A stretch of 64,000 nt of DNA. Source: Chiridota heheva (Eukaryota; Echinodermata; Holothuroidea; Apodida; Chiridotidae). Under the pieces are notes generated by a model. It was not told the DNA's origin. It saw only the letters and a program-made list of their open reading frames with translations, and did no database searches. Below, piece by piece: positions 1 to 10,859 of this stretch. The first letter of the stretch is position 1, and each line of letters starts with the position of its first letter. Both the position numbers and the translations under genes were made by a program. The stretch covers positions 135,001 through 199,000 of the forward strand of contig JAIGNY010001477.1 in assembly GCA_020152595.1 (NCBI GenBank), read 5' to 3'.

Positions 1-119
1 AGTGCATTATGATGTCATAATTGCACTTCCAACCCATTCTGAATGTATTTCTTTAAAAACTAACAACTTTCTGAATTATTGGTAGGTACGTATGTCAACA
101 ACTAAGGTTACACAGAGAC

Positions 120-228
120 ATCCAAGGTCATTTGATAAACCAGTTGTGAAGCACTGGGAAAGGAAGACCCACCGGGTATCGAACCCAGGACCTGATGCTA
201 CAACCATTATACCATAGATGATTGGATA
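120..228 (-). mobile_element. tRNA-derived SINE copy (family S, copy 1)
   Basis: Read on the minus strand, this holds a tRNA-like head with an A-box-like stretch (TGGTATAATGG) and a near-perfect B box (GGTTCGATACC), followed by the core CACAACTGGTTTATCAAA. The same head-plus-core arrangement occurs at 20600-20758, 25848-25950 and 40878-41058, which makes it an interspersed family rather than a functional tRNA gene. It lies in intron DNA of the PPP1R16-like gene. The 3' end is not clear. Confidence 0.7.
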
Positions 229-966
229 CAATTTTCAATCATCGAAGATGGGGTATGACATGTAAGAACATCCTTTGCCCATCTGCATGTAAACCTAATA
301 TCCTATTAAAACTTAACAACTATTTTCAAAGAATTTTAGTACATTTATGACATCACACAGTACACTGCATCAAATAGCATTTTCCAACAATAGAGAAATT
401 TCATCACGTGACTCTAACTCATCCGGAAGCCATTTTGCAGGGCAAGCGTCATTGTGTTTCACATGTCTTCACACAGCTCTGTCACATCACACGTACAACA
501 AACATACTGCATGCTAACCTACATACCAGTTCAGCTAATTTGACTGATTGCAGTTTTTTTGTTCGTTTTCGATTTTACTTCATATTTTCCTTACGTTTTA
601 TGTATTTACCGGCAATGCAAAGAGTAACTTTTACATGAACGCCATCTGATTGTTCGTTATGTGCACACAAATCCTACATACCTATAAAGTGCTCGCTGCA
701 AATCCTAGTGTGAGCTGTAGGTGGAAAGCTATTGTGACACACAGCAAAATCCCACTTCGAACGTCGATCAGGAACAGTTGGAAATACAAAAAAGGTTTCC
801 CCCCCCCCAGCACACGTGTATTAGTGTAACCAAAATGCCCCCGCCCCCCCCCCCCTTCTCCACCACCACTTCAAAAATTGTTCCGCCGTCCCTGTATACA
901 GGATCACACCCAGGTCTCCCAGTTCAGAATGCCATGGTTCTACCACAGAGCTGTAATGCAACTTAC
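229..966. other. Intron sequence, no gene seen
   Basis: This is intron of the minus-strand PPP1R16-like gene beyond its last visible exon. It contains short C runs near 800-855 and AT-rich sequence. I see no coding signal. The next exon of the gene should lie left of base 1. Confidence 0.5.
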
Positions 967-1091
967 CAGTGATATACCCTCTTCATTGACCACATTGTGG
1001 TCACCCCCACTGTTCAAGAAATCTTTGACCTCTGCAAGCATCCGCAAGGCCTCTCTCTGTTTGATATTTCTCAGGGCTAAATTGTCGTAAC
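967..1091 (-). CDS. PPP1R16: PPP1R16-like gene, coding exon 5 (last in window)
   Basis: This 125-base exon encodes residues 193-234 of the spliced reading: the end of split Gly193, then YDNLALRNIKQREALRML and onward to NEEGISL. The acceptor is ATCTTGCAG, exon start at 1091; the donor is CTG|GTAAGT, exon end at 967. Entry phase 1 matches the exit of the previous exon, and it leaves in phase 0. In MYPT-family proteins a helical linker of this kind separates the first ankyrin block from the second, and the last residues here (NEEGISL) look like the start of the next ankyrin repeat. The protein therefore continues beyond the left edge. Confidence 0.82.
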
Positions 1092-1416
1092 CTGCAAGAT
1101 ACAACGTTTTGCCTCATTTTTAGCACTTGATCATGCCCCGCCCACTGCCCCACCCACATGTGAGCCAAACCTTGTGAGGGGTCTAGATATATTATTTCTT
1201 CTGGGCATAAAACACTTGTAAATAATAAGCACAACATTCTTGCAGTTGTACAATAAAGGTGCTTAAATGACCCCCCCCCTCTCCTTTAAACTTTGGAATC
1301 AAATAATAGATCCACAAACCATTTCTGCCTGTGGCACATCATACATTATACCAATGAGTAAAGTACATTTAAATCATACCAATAAGTAACTTACAAAAGG
1401 GTATAATTCAATTTAG

Positions 1417-2146
1417 ATGGGTATCATTCCTATGGGTAATGTACATTTGATGTGTGTCATTCCAATGGGTAATGTACATTTGGTGTTTGTCATTCTAATG
1501 GGTAATGTACATTTGATGGGTGTCATTCTAATGGGTAATGTAAATTTGGTGTGTAATTCCAATGGGTAATGTACATTTGATGTGTGTCATTCCAATGGGT
1601 AATGTACACTTGTTGTGTGTCATTCCAATGGGTAATGTACATTTGATGTGTGTCATTCCAATGGGTAATGTACATTTGGTGTTTGTCATTCTAATGGGTA
1701 AAGTACATTTGATGGGTGTCATTCTAATGGGTAATGTAAATTTGGTGTGTCATTCCAATGGGTAATGTACATTTGATGTGTGTCATTCCAATGGGTAATG
1801 TACACTTCTTGTGTGTCATTCCAATGGGTAATGTACATTTGGTGTGTCATTCCAATGGGTAATGTACATTTGGTGTGTCATTCCAATGGGTAATGTACAT
1901 TTGATGGGTGTCATTCCAATGGGTAATGTACATTTGATGGGTGTCATTTCAATGGGTAATGTACACTTGATGTGTGTCATTTCAATGGGTAATGTACACT
2001 TGATGTGTCATTCCAATGGGTAATGAACATTTGGTGTGTGTCATTCCAATGGGTAATGTAAATTTGGTGTGTCATTCCAGTGGGTAATGTACATTTGATG
2101 GGTGTCATTCCAATGAGAAATGTATATTTAATGGATATCATTTTTA
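1417..2146. repeat. 33-bp minisatellite, about 22 units
   Basis: Tandem units contain CCAATGGGTAATGTACATTT followed by GATGTGTGTCATT, usually 33 bp with 31-bp and substituted variants. Degenerate units reach back to about 1350. The array is intronic in the PPP1R16-like gene. Short open frames on both strands simply translate the repeat. Confidence 0.95.
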
Positions 2147-2200
2147 AAAATAAATACCCTTCTTCTTCCCAAGTCCTTTCTTCCAATTTAACTTTAGGGG

Positions 2201-2454
2201 AAATCATCTTATAGGTCATTAGATACTTAGTCTGATTTTAAACTCATTTCATTCTTAACCTACCCTACAACAGCAGAATGGATGAGCGGAGAAAGTGACA
2301 TTAAAAACATAAACAGCTCATTCATGGGAAATCCTTTATAGGTCATTAGATACTTAGTTTGATTTTAAACCCATTTCATTCCTACCCTACCCTACAACAG
2401 CAGAATGGATGAGCGGAGAAAGTGACATTAAAAACATAAACAGCTCATTCATGG
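2201..2454. repeat. Tandem duplication of a 127-bp segment
   Basis: Sequence from ATAGGTCATTAGATACTTAG through CAGCTCATTCATGGG occurs twice, at offset 127 (2211 and 2338), with only a few differences. It is a recent local duplication inside intron 4 of the PPP1R16-like gene. No coding signal is seen. Confidence 0.9.
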
Positions 2455-2720
2455 GGCCAGGCTTAAAAAATTGTTTGCTGGGAGTAACCTACCTTGTTCT
2501 GAAAAAATAGGTCAGTAATGTAGGTTTTTTTTTTTTTTTGCCAAATACAAGCTTTTTCAAACCTTTTATACACTAAAGCGCTATCTTTTCAGATAAAAAA
2601 ATTATTTGGAGTAGGTACCAATTTTGTTGGGTACTGTAGGTAGGGTTACTCAAATCGCACAATTTTTTAGGGATGGCCTAAGAGGTTGGTGACGTGATTA
2701 CATATTTTACAGGTGTTTAC

Positions 2721-2829
2721 CTAAATTCTGCATGTGGTTCTCAATCACCATCCTTGCCTCTGTTCCTCTTGGCGCTAGATCCATCGGTAACATGCCATCA
2801 ACATCCAGGCGTGTGACATCTGCACCATT
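2721..2829 (-). CDS. PPP1R16: PPP1R16-like gene, coding exon 4
   Basis: This 109-base exon encodes residues 157-192 plus the first base of codon 193. It completes ankyrin repeat 3 (NGADVTRLDVDG) and enters the linker with MLPMDLAPRGTEARMVIE. Vertebrate PPP1R16 proteins have a similar DGNMP-like stretch here, one reason for choosing PPP1R16 over PPP1R12. The acceptor is CCACTTAG behind a T-rich tract; the donor is TTAG|GTAAAC. Entry in phase 0 and exit in phase 1 agree with both neighbours. The exon is too short to stand out as an open frame. Confidence 0.85.
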
Positions 2830-3526
2830 CTAAGTGGCACAAAAAGAAAAAGCTCAAAGTTGACATACCATCACTATTCACATGGGACATGTAATCAATC
2901 ATCAGGTATCCTAAATGGTCAAATCCAAGTATAGAGGTAAAACTTTGGCAAAACGCGTTTCTTGTAAAATAACTTTATCTTATTATTAAAAGAAATGAAA
3001 AATTTTAGATTTTTGGTTTTGATTTGTTGGATGATTTTATCAATTTGGTTCAAATTATTGTAACTGAAAATATTCTTGTTTAATTTTTGTGTTAAAAATG
3101 AAATTTTAGTCCAAGACTAAACAATGAAAAATAATAATCTAAGAAACGCATACACTTGACTTCATTCAATTCTATATAGCAGTTTGCTGCTATACTTGGG
3201 GTTTTTTTCCCCCTGAACTAGAGGAATTATTCTAATTGTAATGTAATTGCGATGGAATCTTATTACTCGGGCAAACATTTAACTGCAATTCTGAACAATT
3301 ACTGTACTTTGGCTACAGCACTTGAGGTCACTGATAGTAATTTGATATGTTGTTTAAACTTAAATTATATTAAGTTACCGAGCCTAAACATTCTTGGAAA
3401 ATAAATCATGTTTTTTGTAAATGTAAACATGATACATAGAACATATTTGCACAATCTACACAACTTGTTCTCAAAACAGTTTATTAAAGAATGCCCTGCA
3501 AACATTTTGATACAATTTTGTAACAA

Positions 3527-4272
3527 AGCATTTGAATCACTGCGAGTTTGTAAGAAACCATTTTAATCACTGCAAGTTTGTAAAAAAACATTTTAGTCAC
3601 TGCAAGTTTGTAAAAAAATCCATTTTAGTCACTGCAAGTTTGTAAAAATAAATCATTATAGTCACTGCAAGTTTGTAAAAAAAAAAATTTAGTCACTGCA
3701 AGTTTGTACAAATAAAACATTATAGTCACTGCAAACTTGTAAAAAAAACATTTTAGTCGCTGCTAGTTTGTAAAAAATATTTTAGTCACTGCAAGTTTGT
3801 AAAAATAAAACATTTTAGTCACTGCAAGTTTGTAAAAATAAAACATTTTAGTCACTGCAAGTTTGTAAAAAAAAACATTTTAATCACTGCAAGTTTGTAA
3901 TAATAAATCATTATAGTCACTGCAAGTTTGTAAACAAAATTATTTTAGCCACTGCAAGTTTGTAAAAAAAAAGCATTTTAGTCACTGCAAGATTGTGGAA
4001 AAAGCATTTTAGTCACTGCTAGTTTGTAAAAAATATTTTAGTCACTGCAAGTTTGTAAAAATAACACATTTTAGTCACTGAGAGTTTGTAAAAAAAAAAC
4101 ATTTTAATCACTGCAAGTTTGTAATAATAAATCATTATAGTCACTGCAAGTTTGTAAAAAAAAATATTTTAGCCACTGCAAGTTTGTAAAAAAAAAGCAT
4201 TTTAGTCACTGCAAGATTGTGGAAAAAGCATTTTAGTCACTGCAAGATTGTAAAAATACATTTTAATCACTG
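3527..4272. repeat. About 31-bp A/T-rich minisatellite
   Basis: Roughly two dozen units read TTTTAGTCACTGCAAGTTTG followed by TA and an A-rich spacer of variable length. Blocks of units are themselves duplicated: the GATTGTGGAAAAAGC variant recurs near 3990 and 4210. The array lies in intron 3 of the PPP1R16-like gene. Confidence 0.93.
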
Positions 4273-4536
4273 GATTTAACTTTAGAAAGCTAAGACTTCC
4301 TGTCGGTTCTCCTATTTTGTAGGCCATGTATACATACATGTAAATATTTCTATTGTTTTAATTTGTTTCTGCTTCTTTCTTCAATTTCTATTTTCTTTTG
4401 CAGTTTAGATATGCCATTGTTTTCATTGTACCTATTAAACTTCTTTTTTTTTTTTAATTGTTTGTACCACAGGGGGTCTTGGATCAAATAAACTGTAAAA
4501 TGTAAACTATAATAGGTGTCGGAGCTTAAATGCAAT

Positions 4537-5195
4537 CTAAAGGATTAGTTCAGGGCTAGGCAAGTTCATTTTATATAAAAGAGGACTTTAAAAGAAACAA
4601 AATGGATTAGTTCAGGGCTAGGCAAGTTCATTTCATGTGAAAAAGGACTTCAAAAGAAACAAAATGGATTAGTTCAGGGCTAGGCAAGTTCATTTCATAT
4701 GACGGAGGATTTCAAAAGAAACAAAATGGTGAAGAAAGCATTCAAAAATCTTATTCCATTTAGGAGATATCCAAGTTTAAGGCTTTGTCTTATCTGTGTA
4801 GAAATGACTGATGTAGTAAGTCTACTATGGAAAGATGGCATCTTTATCCTCACATTCTGAACAACTGTTAATGTATTCTAAAAAAAGTTTATTTAATTTG
4901 TTCACTATTTAAATTATTATTCTTCGAACTTTCTTCAGGTGGTATATTATAAATACCCTTCCTAATTTCAGTTTTACTACTTTTTTGACATATTTTAAGC
5001 CACAAAACTGCAGGGCAAAATATGATAGCACACATAAAGACTGAGGAATCTGAGGCTATGACATCAGACTGATTTCAGTTGTTTCTACACAAATGATACC
5101 AAGTTTTAAACTTAGATATCTCCTTAAAGGAATAAGATTTTGTAATGCTTTCTTCACAATTTTGTTTCTTTTAAGACACAAGTGTAAAATGATTA
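4537..5195 (+). mobile_element. TTAA-type MITE family A, copy 1 (3' truncated)
   Basis: The left end, CTAA-AGGATTAGTTCAGGGC, matches the family A terminus (TTAA-AGGATTAGTTCAGTGG). The first ~65 bp are present three times in tandem (4541-4735). Family interior landmarks follow: the GAGATATC block, a GTAGAAATGAC block and the mirrored half ending near TTTTGTTTCTTTTAAGAC. The right terminal inverted repeat is missing. Confidence 0.65.
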
Positions 5196-5676
5196 ATGAG
5201 AATTATATAAATATGACACAAACATAACTGCTACACTTCCTTCTAATTCGTCATACGTGTAAATACCTGTTACAGCTGCAAAACAGTCATTATTTCTTTA
5301 TATAGCACAAAACACCACTTTTCAGTTAACAGAACTAACTGTGCACATGTAGCTTATGTCTATTTTCATATATGTGTCAGAGGACCATTAAAGCAACAAT
5401 TTGTATGTAAAACCCATCTTGATGTCCTATTCCGTTTTGGACTTAATACATTTTAAAGATGTCACCAGTGTGACCTTTCAGTGTATATTGTGATGTCATA
5501 AAAGCAGATCCAAGACAATTTGTATGTATTTTTATCAAACAAAAATATGTTTTTCTATTGCTTTATGTGTAAGGTTTATGGGCAGATGGGCAAAGCATGT
5601 TCTTATACAGTGGATGTTCTACCTCATCTTAATAAATAAAAATTGTTTTTAGTAATTAAAAAAGACAATTAATTAC

Positions 5677-6300
5677 CTCCGCCAACGAAGTTGGACGGAG
5701 GTTATGTTTTCACCTCCGTTTGTCTGTTTGTTTGTTGGTTTGTTGGTTTGTTTGTTTAATTGTTTGTTTGTCGGTCATCAAGATATCTCAAAAACTGATG
5801 ATTGGATTTGGATTAAAGTTAGTGTGTGGTTTTATTACTGCTTAAGGAAGAAATTTGGGACTTATTGGAAGAGGGGAAGGATGAAAATGGAGGGGAGGGA
5901 TATTTTAGGGCAAGATTTATCAAGACTTAAGTTAAAACATTCCAGTGAAATGTGCTGAACAATGAGCTCATGCCATGAAAGAATAGCCATACAATCAATT
6001 TTCTTGACTCAAAGAAAATCAAGTGAGTGGTCTCTGGTATCAATGAAATCAAAACCAATTGGTTCCTGCCATTAATGAAAAATGATGGAATGTAAATCTA
6101 CCTTGTATAGAGCTCAAACAATGAATGCTTTGCCTGAATTAAACTGAAAATAATGATCACAAGTGATGATCCTTAAGTGTTTAGAATATAAATGGGCAAT
6201 ACAGATCAACAGTGAAAAAGAGATTGTTTGGGGTTTTTACAACTTGGTGGGGAATAAACAGAGGCAGAGGTGTGTGCTCTGCAGAGTGTTAAAATTCTAG
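5677..6300 (+). mobile_element. Dispersed CCTCCGCCAACGAAG-type element
   Basis: The left end reads ACCTCCGCCAACGAAGTTGG then CGGAGGTTATGTTTTCACC, a GTTTGTTTG tract and AAGATATCTCAAAAAC. The right end carries GTGTGCTCTGCAGAGTG and stops at TTCTAG. I recognise this end pair as a common non-coding repeat of marine invertebrate genomes. The short hairpin CTCTGCAGAG just before a CTAG end would fit a Helitron-like 3' end, but I see no helicase and the class is an inference. Confidence 0.6.
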
Positions 6301-6479
6301 TTTTCAAAGAATTACACACAAATTGTCTTGGATTTACCTTTATGACATCACACTGTACACTGTGAGGTCACTGTTCAACACACTCACACAATCTTTGAAA
6401 TGTAATCTCCCTAAAACAGAATAAGATATCAACTTGAGGTTCTTACACCAATTTGTTTCTTTGATAAATCATAAAATTG

Positions 6480-6527
6480 TATATATAAACATAAATATAT
6501 AAATATATATATATATATATACATATT

Positions 6528-6602
<75 letters not shown>

Positions 6603-6622
6603 AATATATATATATATATGAA
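6480..6622. repeat. (AT)n microsatellite
   Basis: A long, nearly uninterrupted AT dinucleotide run with a few ACATA interruptions at its edges. It is intronic in the PPP1R16-like gene. Confidence 0.97.
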
Positions 6623-6841
6623 AATGAAAAATCATAGAAATATGCCTTTAATGCTGCTTGATACAGTACAAAACACCACTTGGGACAGAACTAACAGTCT
6701 GTGCACATGTATACTGGTTGAAAAGAGTAATAAAATCTGAAAAGATCAGTTTTTGAAGAAAAAACACTTTCAGGTTTTGAGTTATAACTAATCACAGCAA
6801 GGATCATTTTTTTTTTTTTATTTATACAAAATTGGTGACGT

Positions 6842-7260
6842 ATCCCTTACAGAAAAACTAGGTTGCTGCAAGCTTGCAATAAGCTAACATTTTTAGCTTG
6901 CGATAAACTTGCTGCAACCTTGCAGCAAACTTGCAGCAAGCTAGTATTTGGGATAAATGCAAACTTGTTAGTTTGCACAAACTAGCACAAACCTTTCTGC
7001 AAGCTTGCAAAAAACTTTCTGCAAGCTTGCACAAGCTAACAAATATTTTTTGCTAGCTTGTGCAAGCTAATGTTACTTTGCTGCAAAGTTGCAGCAAGCT
7101 TGCGCTAGGTTGCAGCAAGTTTACGCAAGGTTGCGCAAGATTGCAGCAAAGTTGCGCAATGTTGCTGCAAGGTTGCGCAAGGTTGCAGCAAGTTTGCGCA
7201 AGCTAAAAATTGTTACCTTGTGACAAGCTTGCTGCTAGCTAGTTTTTTTCAGTAAGGGAT
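6842..7260. mobile_element. Inverted-repeat element rich in GCTTGC/GCAAGC (family J, copy 1)
   Basis: The left end ATCCCTTACAGAAAAACTAG and the reverse complement of the right end, ATCCCTTACTGAAAAAAACT, form terminal inverted repeats. Between them the sequence is packed with GCTTGC, GCAAGC and TTGCGCAAG motifs, so it is highly self-complementary. A related copy lies at 13070-13330. It has no coding capacity and is most likely a non-autonomous DNA transposon. Confidence 0.7.
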
Positions 7261-7905
7261 GACTGAGTGAACAGCTGAAAATCCTGATAAAATTCTTTCA
7301 ATTTCTTTCCTAAATCTAAGTCACTGAAAATGATGTTGCCTTTATACATCCATAAACTTATAAGTTATATTATCATACATAATTTTAGGTTATACTTTGT
7401 GTACAGAAATTGATTTTAAAGCAGATTTAATTATTTCCTTTCTTGTGCTAATGAACTAATTAACATGCATGAATATTCATTAAAATTCTTTGAATAGTCA
7501 AGCTAAAAATCAAACTCACATATCATCACTTCCCATTTGACACAATTTTTTTACCTTGGATTATCTATCGGTTTAAAATTGAAAGCTATATTGCCCAGAA
7601 AAAAATCATTTCTATAATATGTAAATGACTTATGACTTAATGACTTAATATGTATTATGTAAATGACTTTCCAGAAATATTGAGACTTATTATTATTCAT
7701 TTCACAAATTCGGTGGACTATTTAGTTGTACTTTCTTGCTCTCCATGTGCGTGTACCTTCGTTTCAAAGTGATGCACTTTTATGGTTAGTTTTTCTCTCC
7801 CTTTCTTTTGAAATATTTAAAAGTTCTTCCAACATGAATATGCATCGCTCTTTAAATAAGCTTAGTACAATTCTCGCGACTTCACTGCCCCAAGCTGGGG
7901 ATAGA
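7261..7905. other. Intron stretch, no feature seen
   Basis: Plain AT-rich intron sequence with no repeat array or coding signal that I can support. It includes two short near-duplicate ATGTAAATGACTT segments near 7620-7665. Confidence 0.5.
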
Positions 7906-8768
7906 TAGCAAGAGATACTCTATAGGAGCCAGATAAGAAGGGCAACTCCATAGGAGCCAGATAGCATGGGATACTCCAAAGGAGCCAGATAACAAGGGAT
8001 ACTCCATAGGAGCCAGATAGCAAGGGATACTCCATAGGAGCCAGATAACAAGGGATACTCCATAGGAGCCAGATAGCAAGGAATACTCCATAGGAGCCAG
8101 ATAGCATGGGATACTCCATAGGAGCCAGATAGCAAGGGATACTCCATAGGAGCCAGATAGCAAGGAATACTCCATAGGAGCCAGATAGCAAGGGATACTT
8201 CATAGAAGCCACATAGCAAGAGATGCTCCATAGGAGCCAGATAACAATAGATACTCCATAGGAGCCAGATAGCAAGGATACTCCATAGGAGCCAGATAGC
8301 AAGAAATACTTCATAGGAACCAGATAGCAAGGGATACTCCATAGGAGCCAGATAGCAAGGATACTCCATAGGAGCCAGATAGCAAGGAATACTCCATAGG
8401 AACCAGATAGCAAGGGATACTCTATAGGAGCCAGATAACAATAGATACTCCATAGGAGCCAGATAACAAGGGATACTCCATAGGAGCCAGATAGCATGGA
8501 ATACTCCATAGAAGCCAGATAGCATGGGATACTCCATAGGAGCCAGATAACAATAGATACTCCATAGGAGCCAGATAACAAGGGATACTCCAAAGGAGCC
8601 AGATAGCATGGGATACTCCATAGGAGCCAGATAACAAGGGATACTCCATAGGAGCCAGATAGCATGGGATACTCCGTAGGAGCCAGATAGCATGGAATAC
8701 TCCATAGGAGCCAGATAGCATGTGATACTCCATAGGAGCCAGATAGCATGGGATACTCCATAGGAGCC
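7906..8768. repeat. 28-bp minisatellite, about 30 units
   Basis: Units read GGATACTCCATAGGAGCCAG plus ATAGCAAG (28 bp), with AACAAG, AGCATG and single-base variants. No unit contains a stop codon on the minus strand. All three minus frames therefore stay open and give reading frames of up to 302 codons with an 84-base (28-residue) period. These are artefacts, not genes. The array sits about 75 bases downstream of the exon 3 donor of the PPP1R16-like gene. Confidence 0.97.
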
Positions 8769-8843
8769 ATCTATTTAAGAGCCAGGGGGTATTTTCCGAA
8801 AGTGAACCTGTATTCTATGGTTACTCCGAAGAAAAAAACTCAC

Positions 8844-8987
8844 ATTCAAAAGAAGCTGCACTATTTCTGGATATTCACAGGCACATGCTGTGTGGAGTGG
8901 CGTCCACAGTTCGTCGTCTGCACAATTGACCTCCGCACCTCTTTGGACCAAGATCTCAGCGATGCGCAGGTTGTCATCCACACAACA
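8844..8987 (-). CDS. PPP1R16: PPP1R16-like gene, coding exon 3 (ankyrin repeats)
   Basis: This 144-base exon (48 codons, phase 0 at both ends) encodes residues 109-156: CCVDDNLRIAEILVQRGAEV, then a stretch with DDELWTPLHTA and EYPEIVQLLLN. It joins ankyrin repeat 2 to repeat 3. The DDELWTPLH motif is typical of the MYPT family and closest to PPP1R16. The acceptor is TTTCATTATAG, exon start at 8987; the donor is AAT|GTGAGT, exon end at 8844. An open frame continues past the donor, but those codons are intronic. Confidence 0.9.
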
Positions 8988-9027
8988 CTATAATGAAAGC
9001 AATGACAAGAACAACAAAATAAATGAC

Positions 9028-9340
9028 CAGGATCGGAGGTGTAGGAAGTGGCATGCTGCCCCCTCTAAGAGGATTTCACCTACCCGGTTACATACTTTCT
9101 ACCCAGTTGGGAAGTAATATTGGGAAAATATGAACATAAAATTGAAAAACTTTTAGTAAAAATACCCAAAATGTTTCTCGAAAATGGAAAAAAAATCTTG
9201 AAAAGAAAAAGAAAAAAACAACATGAAAATGTATGATTTTGCGATTAGCAGTATGTTTAATGGAAACTTTATTTGTCAGTGCATTTTTTCTGTAACCGGG
9301 AAAGTTTCGGTGATATAGCTTCCCCTAGCCTCCTCCCCTA
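9028..9340. mobile_element. Dispersed element N, copy 1
   Basis: It begins CCAGGATCGGAGGTGTAGGA. It shares ordered landmarks with 17640-18150: GAGGATTTCACCTACC.GGTT, CATACTTTCT.CCCAGTTGG, TAACATAAAATTGA, GATTAGCA and TTTAATGGAAAC. The second copy has matching inverted ends (CTACATCCCTGACC), so this is probably a MITE-like element. It lies in intron 2 of the PPP1R16-like gene. Confidence 0.6.
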
Positions 9341-9345
9341 GACAT

Positions 9346-10150
9346 AAAAGAAAAGAACAGAACCGCCCCCATCCCTTCCCCACATCAATCTCACAATCAT
9401 CAAACAAAAGAGAAGAAATACCCCACCCCCTTCGCCATCCCTTCCCAAAACCAGTCTCACAATTATAAAAGAATAGAAGAGCAGAAATACACCCCAACAC
9501 ACTCCCACTCTCCCCTCACCATCCCTTCCCCCAAATCATTCTCACAATTATGAAAAAAAAGAGCAGAAATATCCCCACCCTCCTCTTCACCATCCATTCC
9601 CCAAACCAATCTCACAATTATAAAAGAGCAGAAATACAACCCACCCTCCTCTTCACCATCCCTTCCCCAAATTAAACTCACAATCATAAAAGAAAAAGAA
9701 AAAACACCCCCACCCTGCCTTCACCCTCCCTTCCCCAAATCAATCTCACAATTATAAAAAAGCAGAAATACCCCCACCCTCCCTTCACCTTCCCTTCCCT
9801 AAATCAATCTCACAATTACAAAAGAGCAGAATACAACCCACCCTCTCCTTCACTATCCCTTCCCTAATTCAATGTCACAATTATAAAAGAGCAGAAATAC
9901 CCCCACCCTCCCATCACCATCCATTCCCCAAATCAATCTCACAATTATAAAAGAAGAGCAGAAATACAACCCACCCTCCCTTCACCATCCCTTCCCCAAA
10001 TCAATCTCACAATTTGATAAAAGAGAAGAAGAGCAGAAAATCACCCACCCTCCCTTCACCAAATTAATCTCTATATCATAAAAGAAAAGAAAAGAAAGAA
10101 TACCACCCACCTTCCCCCTTCCTTCCCCAAATCAATCTCACAATCAAAAG
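9346..10150. repeat. About 63-bp C/T/A-rich tandem repeat, about 12 units
   Basis: Each unit contains CCCACCCTCCCTTCACCATC, CCTTCCCCAAATCAATCTCA and CAATTATAAAAGAGCAGAAA with small length changes. It fills most of the 1.2 kb intron 2 between two ankyrin exons. No unit is coding. Confidence 0.93.
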
Positions 10151-10170
10151 AAGAAAAGTAGTTTCCATAC

Positions 10171-10241
10171 CTGATGAAGAAGAGAAACACCGCATTCCGA
10201 TGTTGTGTTCGGATCTGCTCCGTGGTCTAGCAGTGAAAAGA
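10171..10241 (-). CDS. PPP1R16: PPP1R16-like gene, coding exon 2 (ankyrin repeat 1)
   Basis: This 71-base exon is too short to be found as an open frame. It encodes residues 85-108: Val85 completed from the split codon, then FSLLDHGADPNTTSECG and VSLLHQ. LLDHGADPN is the helix-loop-end signature of an ankyrin repeat, and the exon joins the next without a gap as LLHQ|CCVDDN. The acceptor is TTTTTCATTACAG at 10242 and the donor is CAG|GTATGG at 10170. Entry phase 1 and exit phase 0 match both neighbours. Confidence 0.87.
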
Positions 10242-10539
10242 CTGTAATGAAAAACACATTAGTCGCTAAAAGGTTTCCACATGACTTACGCAAAGATTTT
10301 TCCACTATTTTTAAGTAAAATAAGAAACTTTTAACAACTCTGCTGTTTTTAGTGGCATGGAACTAATTGCAGATCAATAAAATAAAAGCTGAATAACGAT
10401 TATTAAATTAAAGGCTGCCATTTAGGCAGATAAACTGAAAACATGCATAATTTGACAGGTATATAAAATAATTTATCTCAACAATTTAAAGGAGAAATGA
10501 AGTCTGGCATTTAGTTTGATAGAAATAATAATTATATTT

Positions 10540-10640
10540 CTTCTGAAGAATCATCATTATTATTATCATCAAAAACATTTATATAGTGCGAATACTGTAA
10601 AATGATACATTCAAATGCGCTTTACAAACAAATGAATAAA
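10540..10640. repeat. Dispersed TATATAGTGC...GCGCTTTACAA element
   Basis: A (ATT)n stretch is followed by TTTATATAGTGCGAATAC and CAAATGCGCTTTACAAAC. A related copy with an (AAT)n stretch is at 51597-51660. A trinucleotide run next to a conserved end suggests the tail of a retroelement. The full length cannot be judged. Confidence 0.5.
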
Positions 10641-10859
10641 ATAAGTTAAGACTATAGTAAATAAAAAGATAAAATAGACCTAGAATCATTCAAGCTGGAA
10701 TATTGAATAAAAGACAAAAGCAATAGAATCAACATTGAATGTAATAAGATTAAAATAAAACTTAAAAAACAGCTTGTATAGGCACAAAGATAGTAAAAAG
10801 TAGACAAGAACAATTTAGCATATATTTTCTCATTTATCAAAACATTATTTCTGTCAATA

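Noticed and set aside
120..228. tRNA gene on the minus strand with a perfect-looking B box
   Set aside because: The same head is followed by the same non-tRNA core at four places, so it is a SINE.
7862..8770. 302- and 261-codon minus-strand frames with repeated WLLWSIPCYLAPMEY, looking like a membrane protein
   Set aside because: The 28-bp array is open in all minus frames. The apparent hydrophobic repeats are the same DNA unit read in successive registers.
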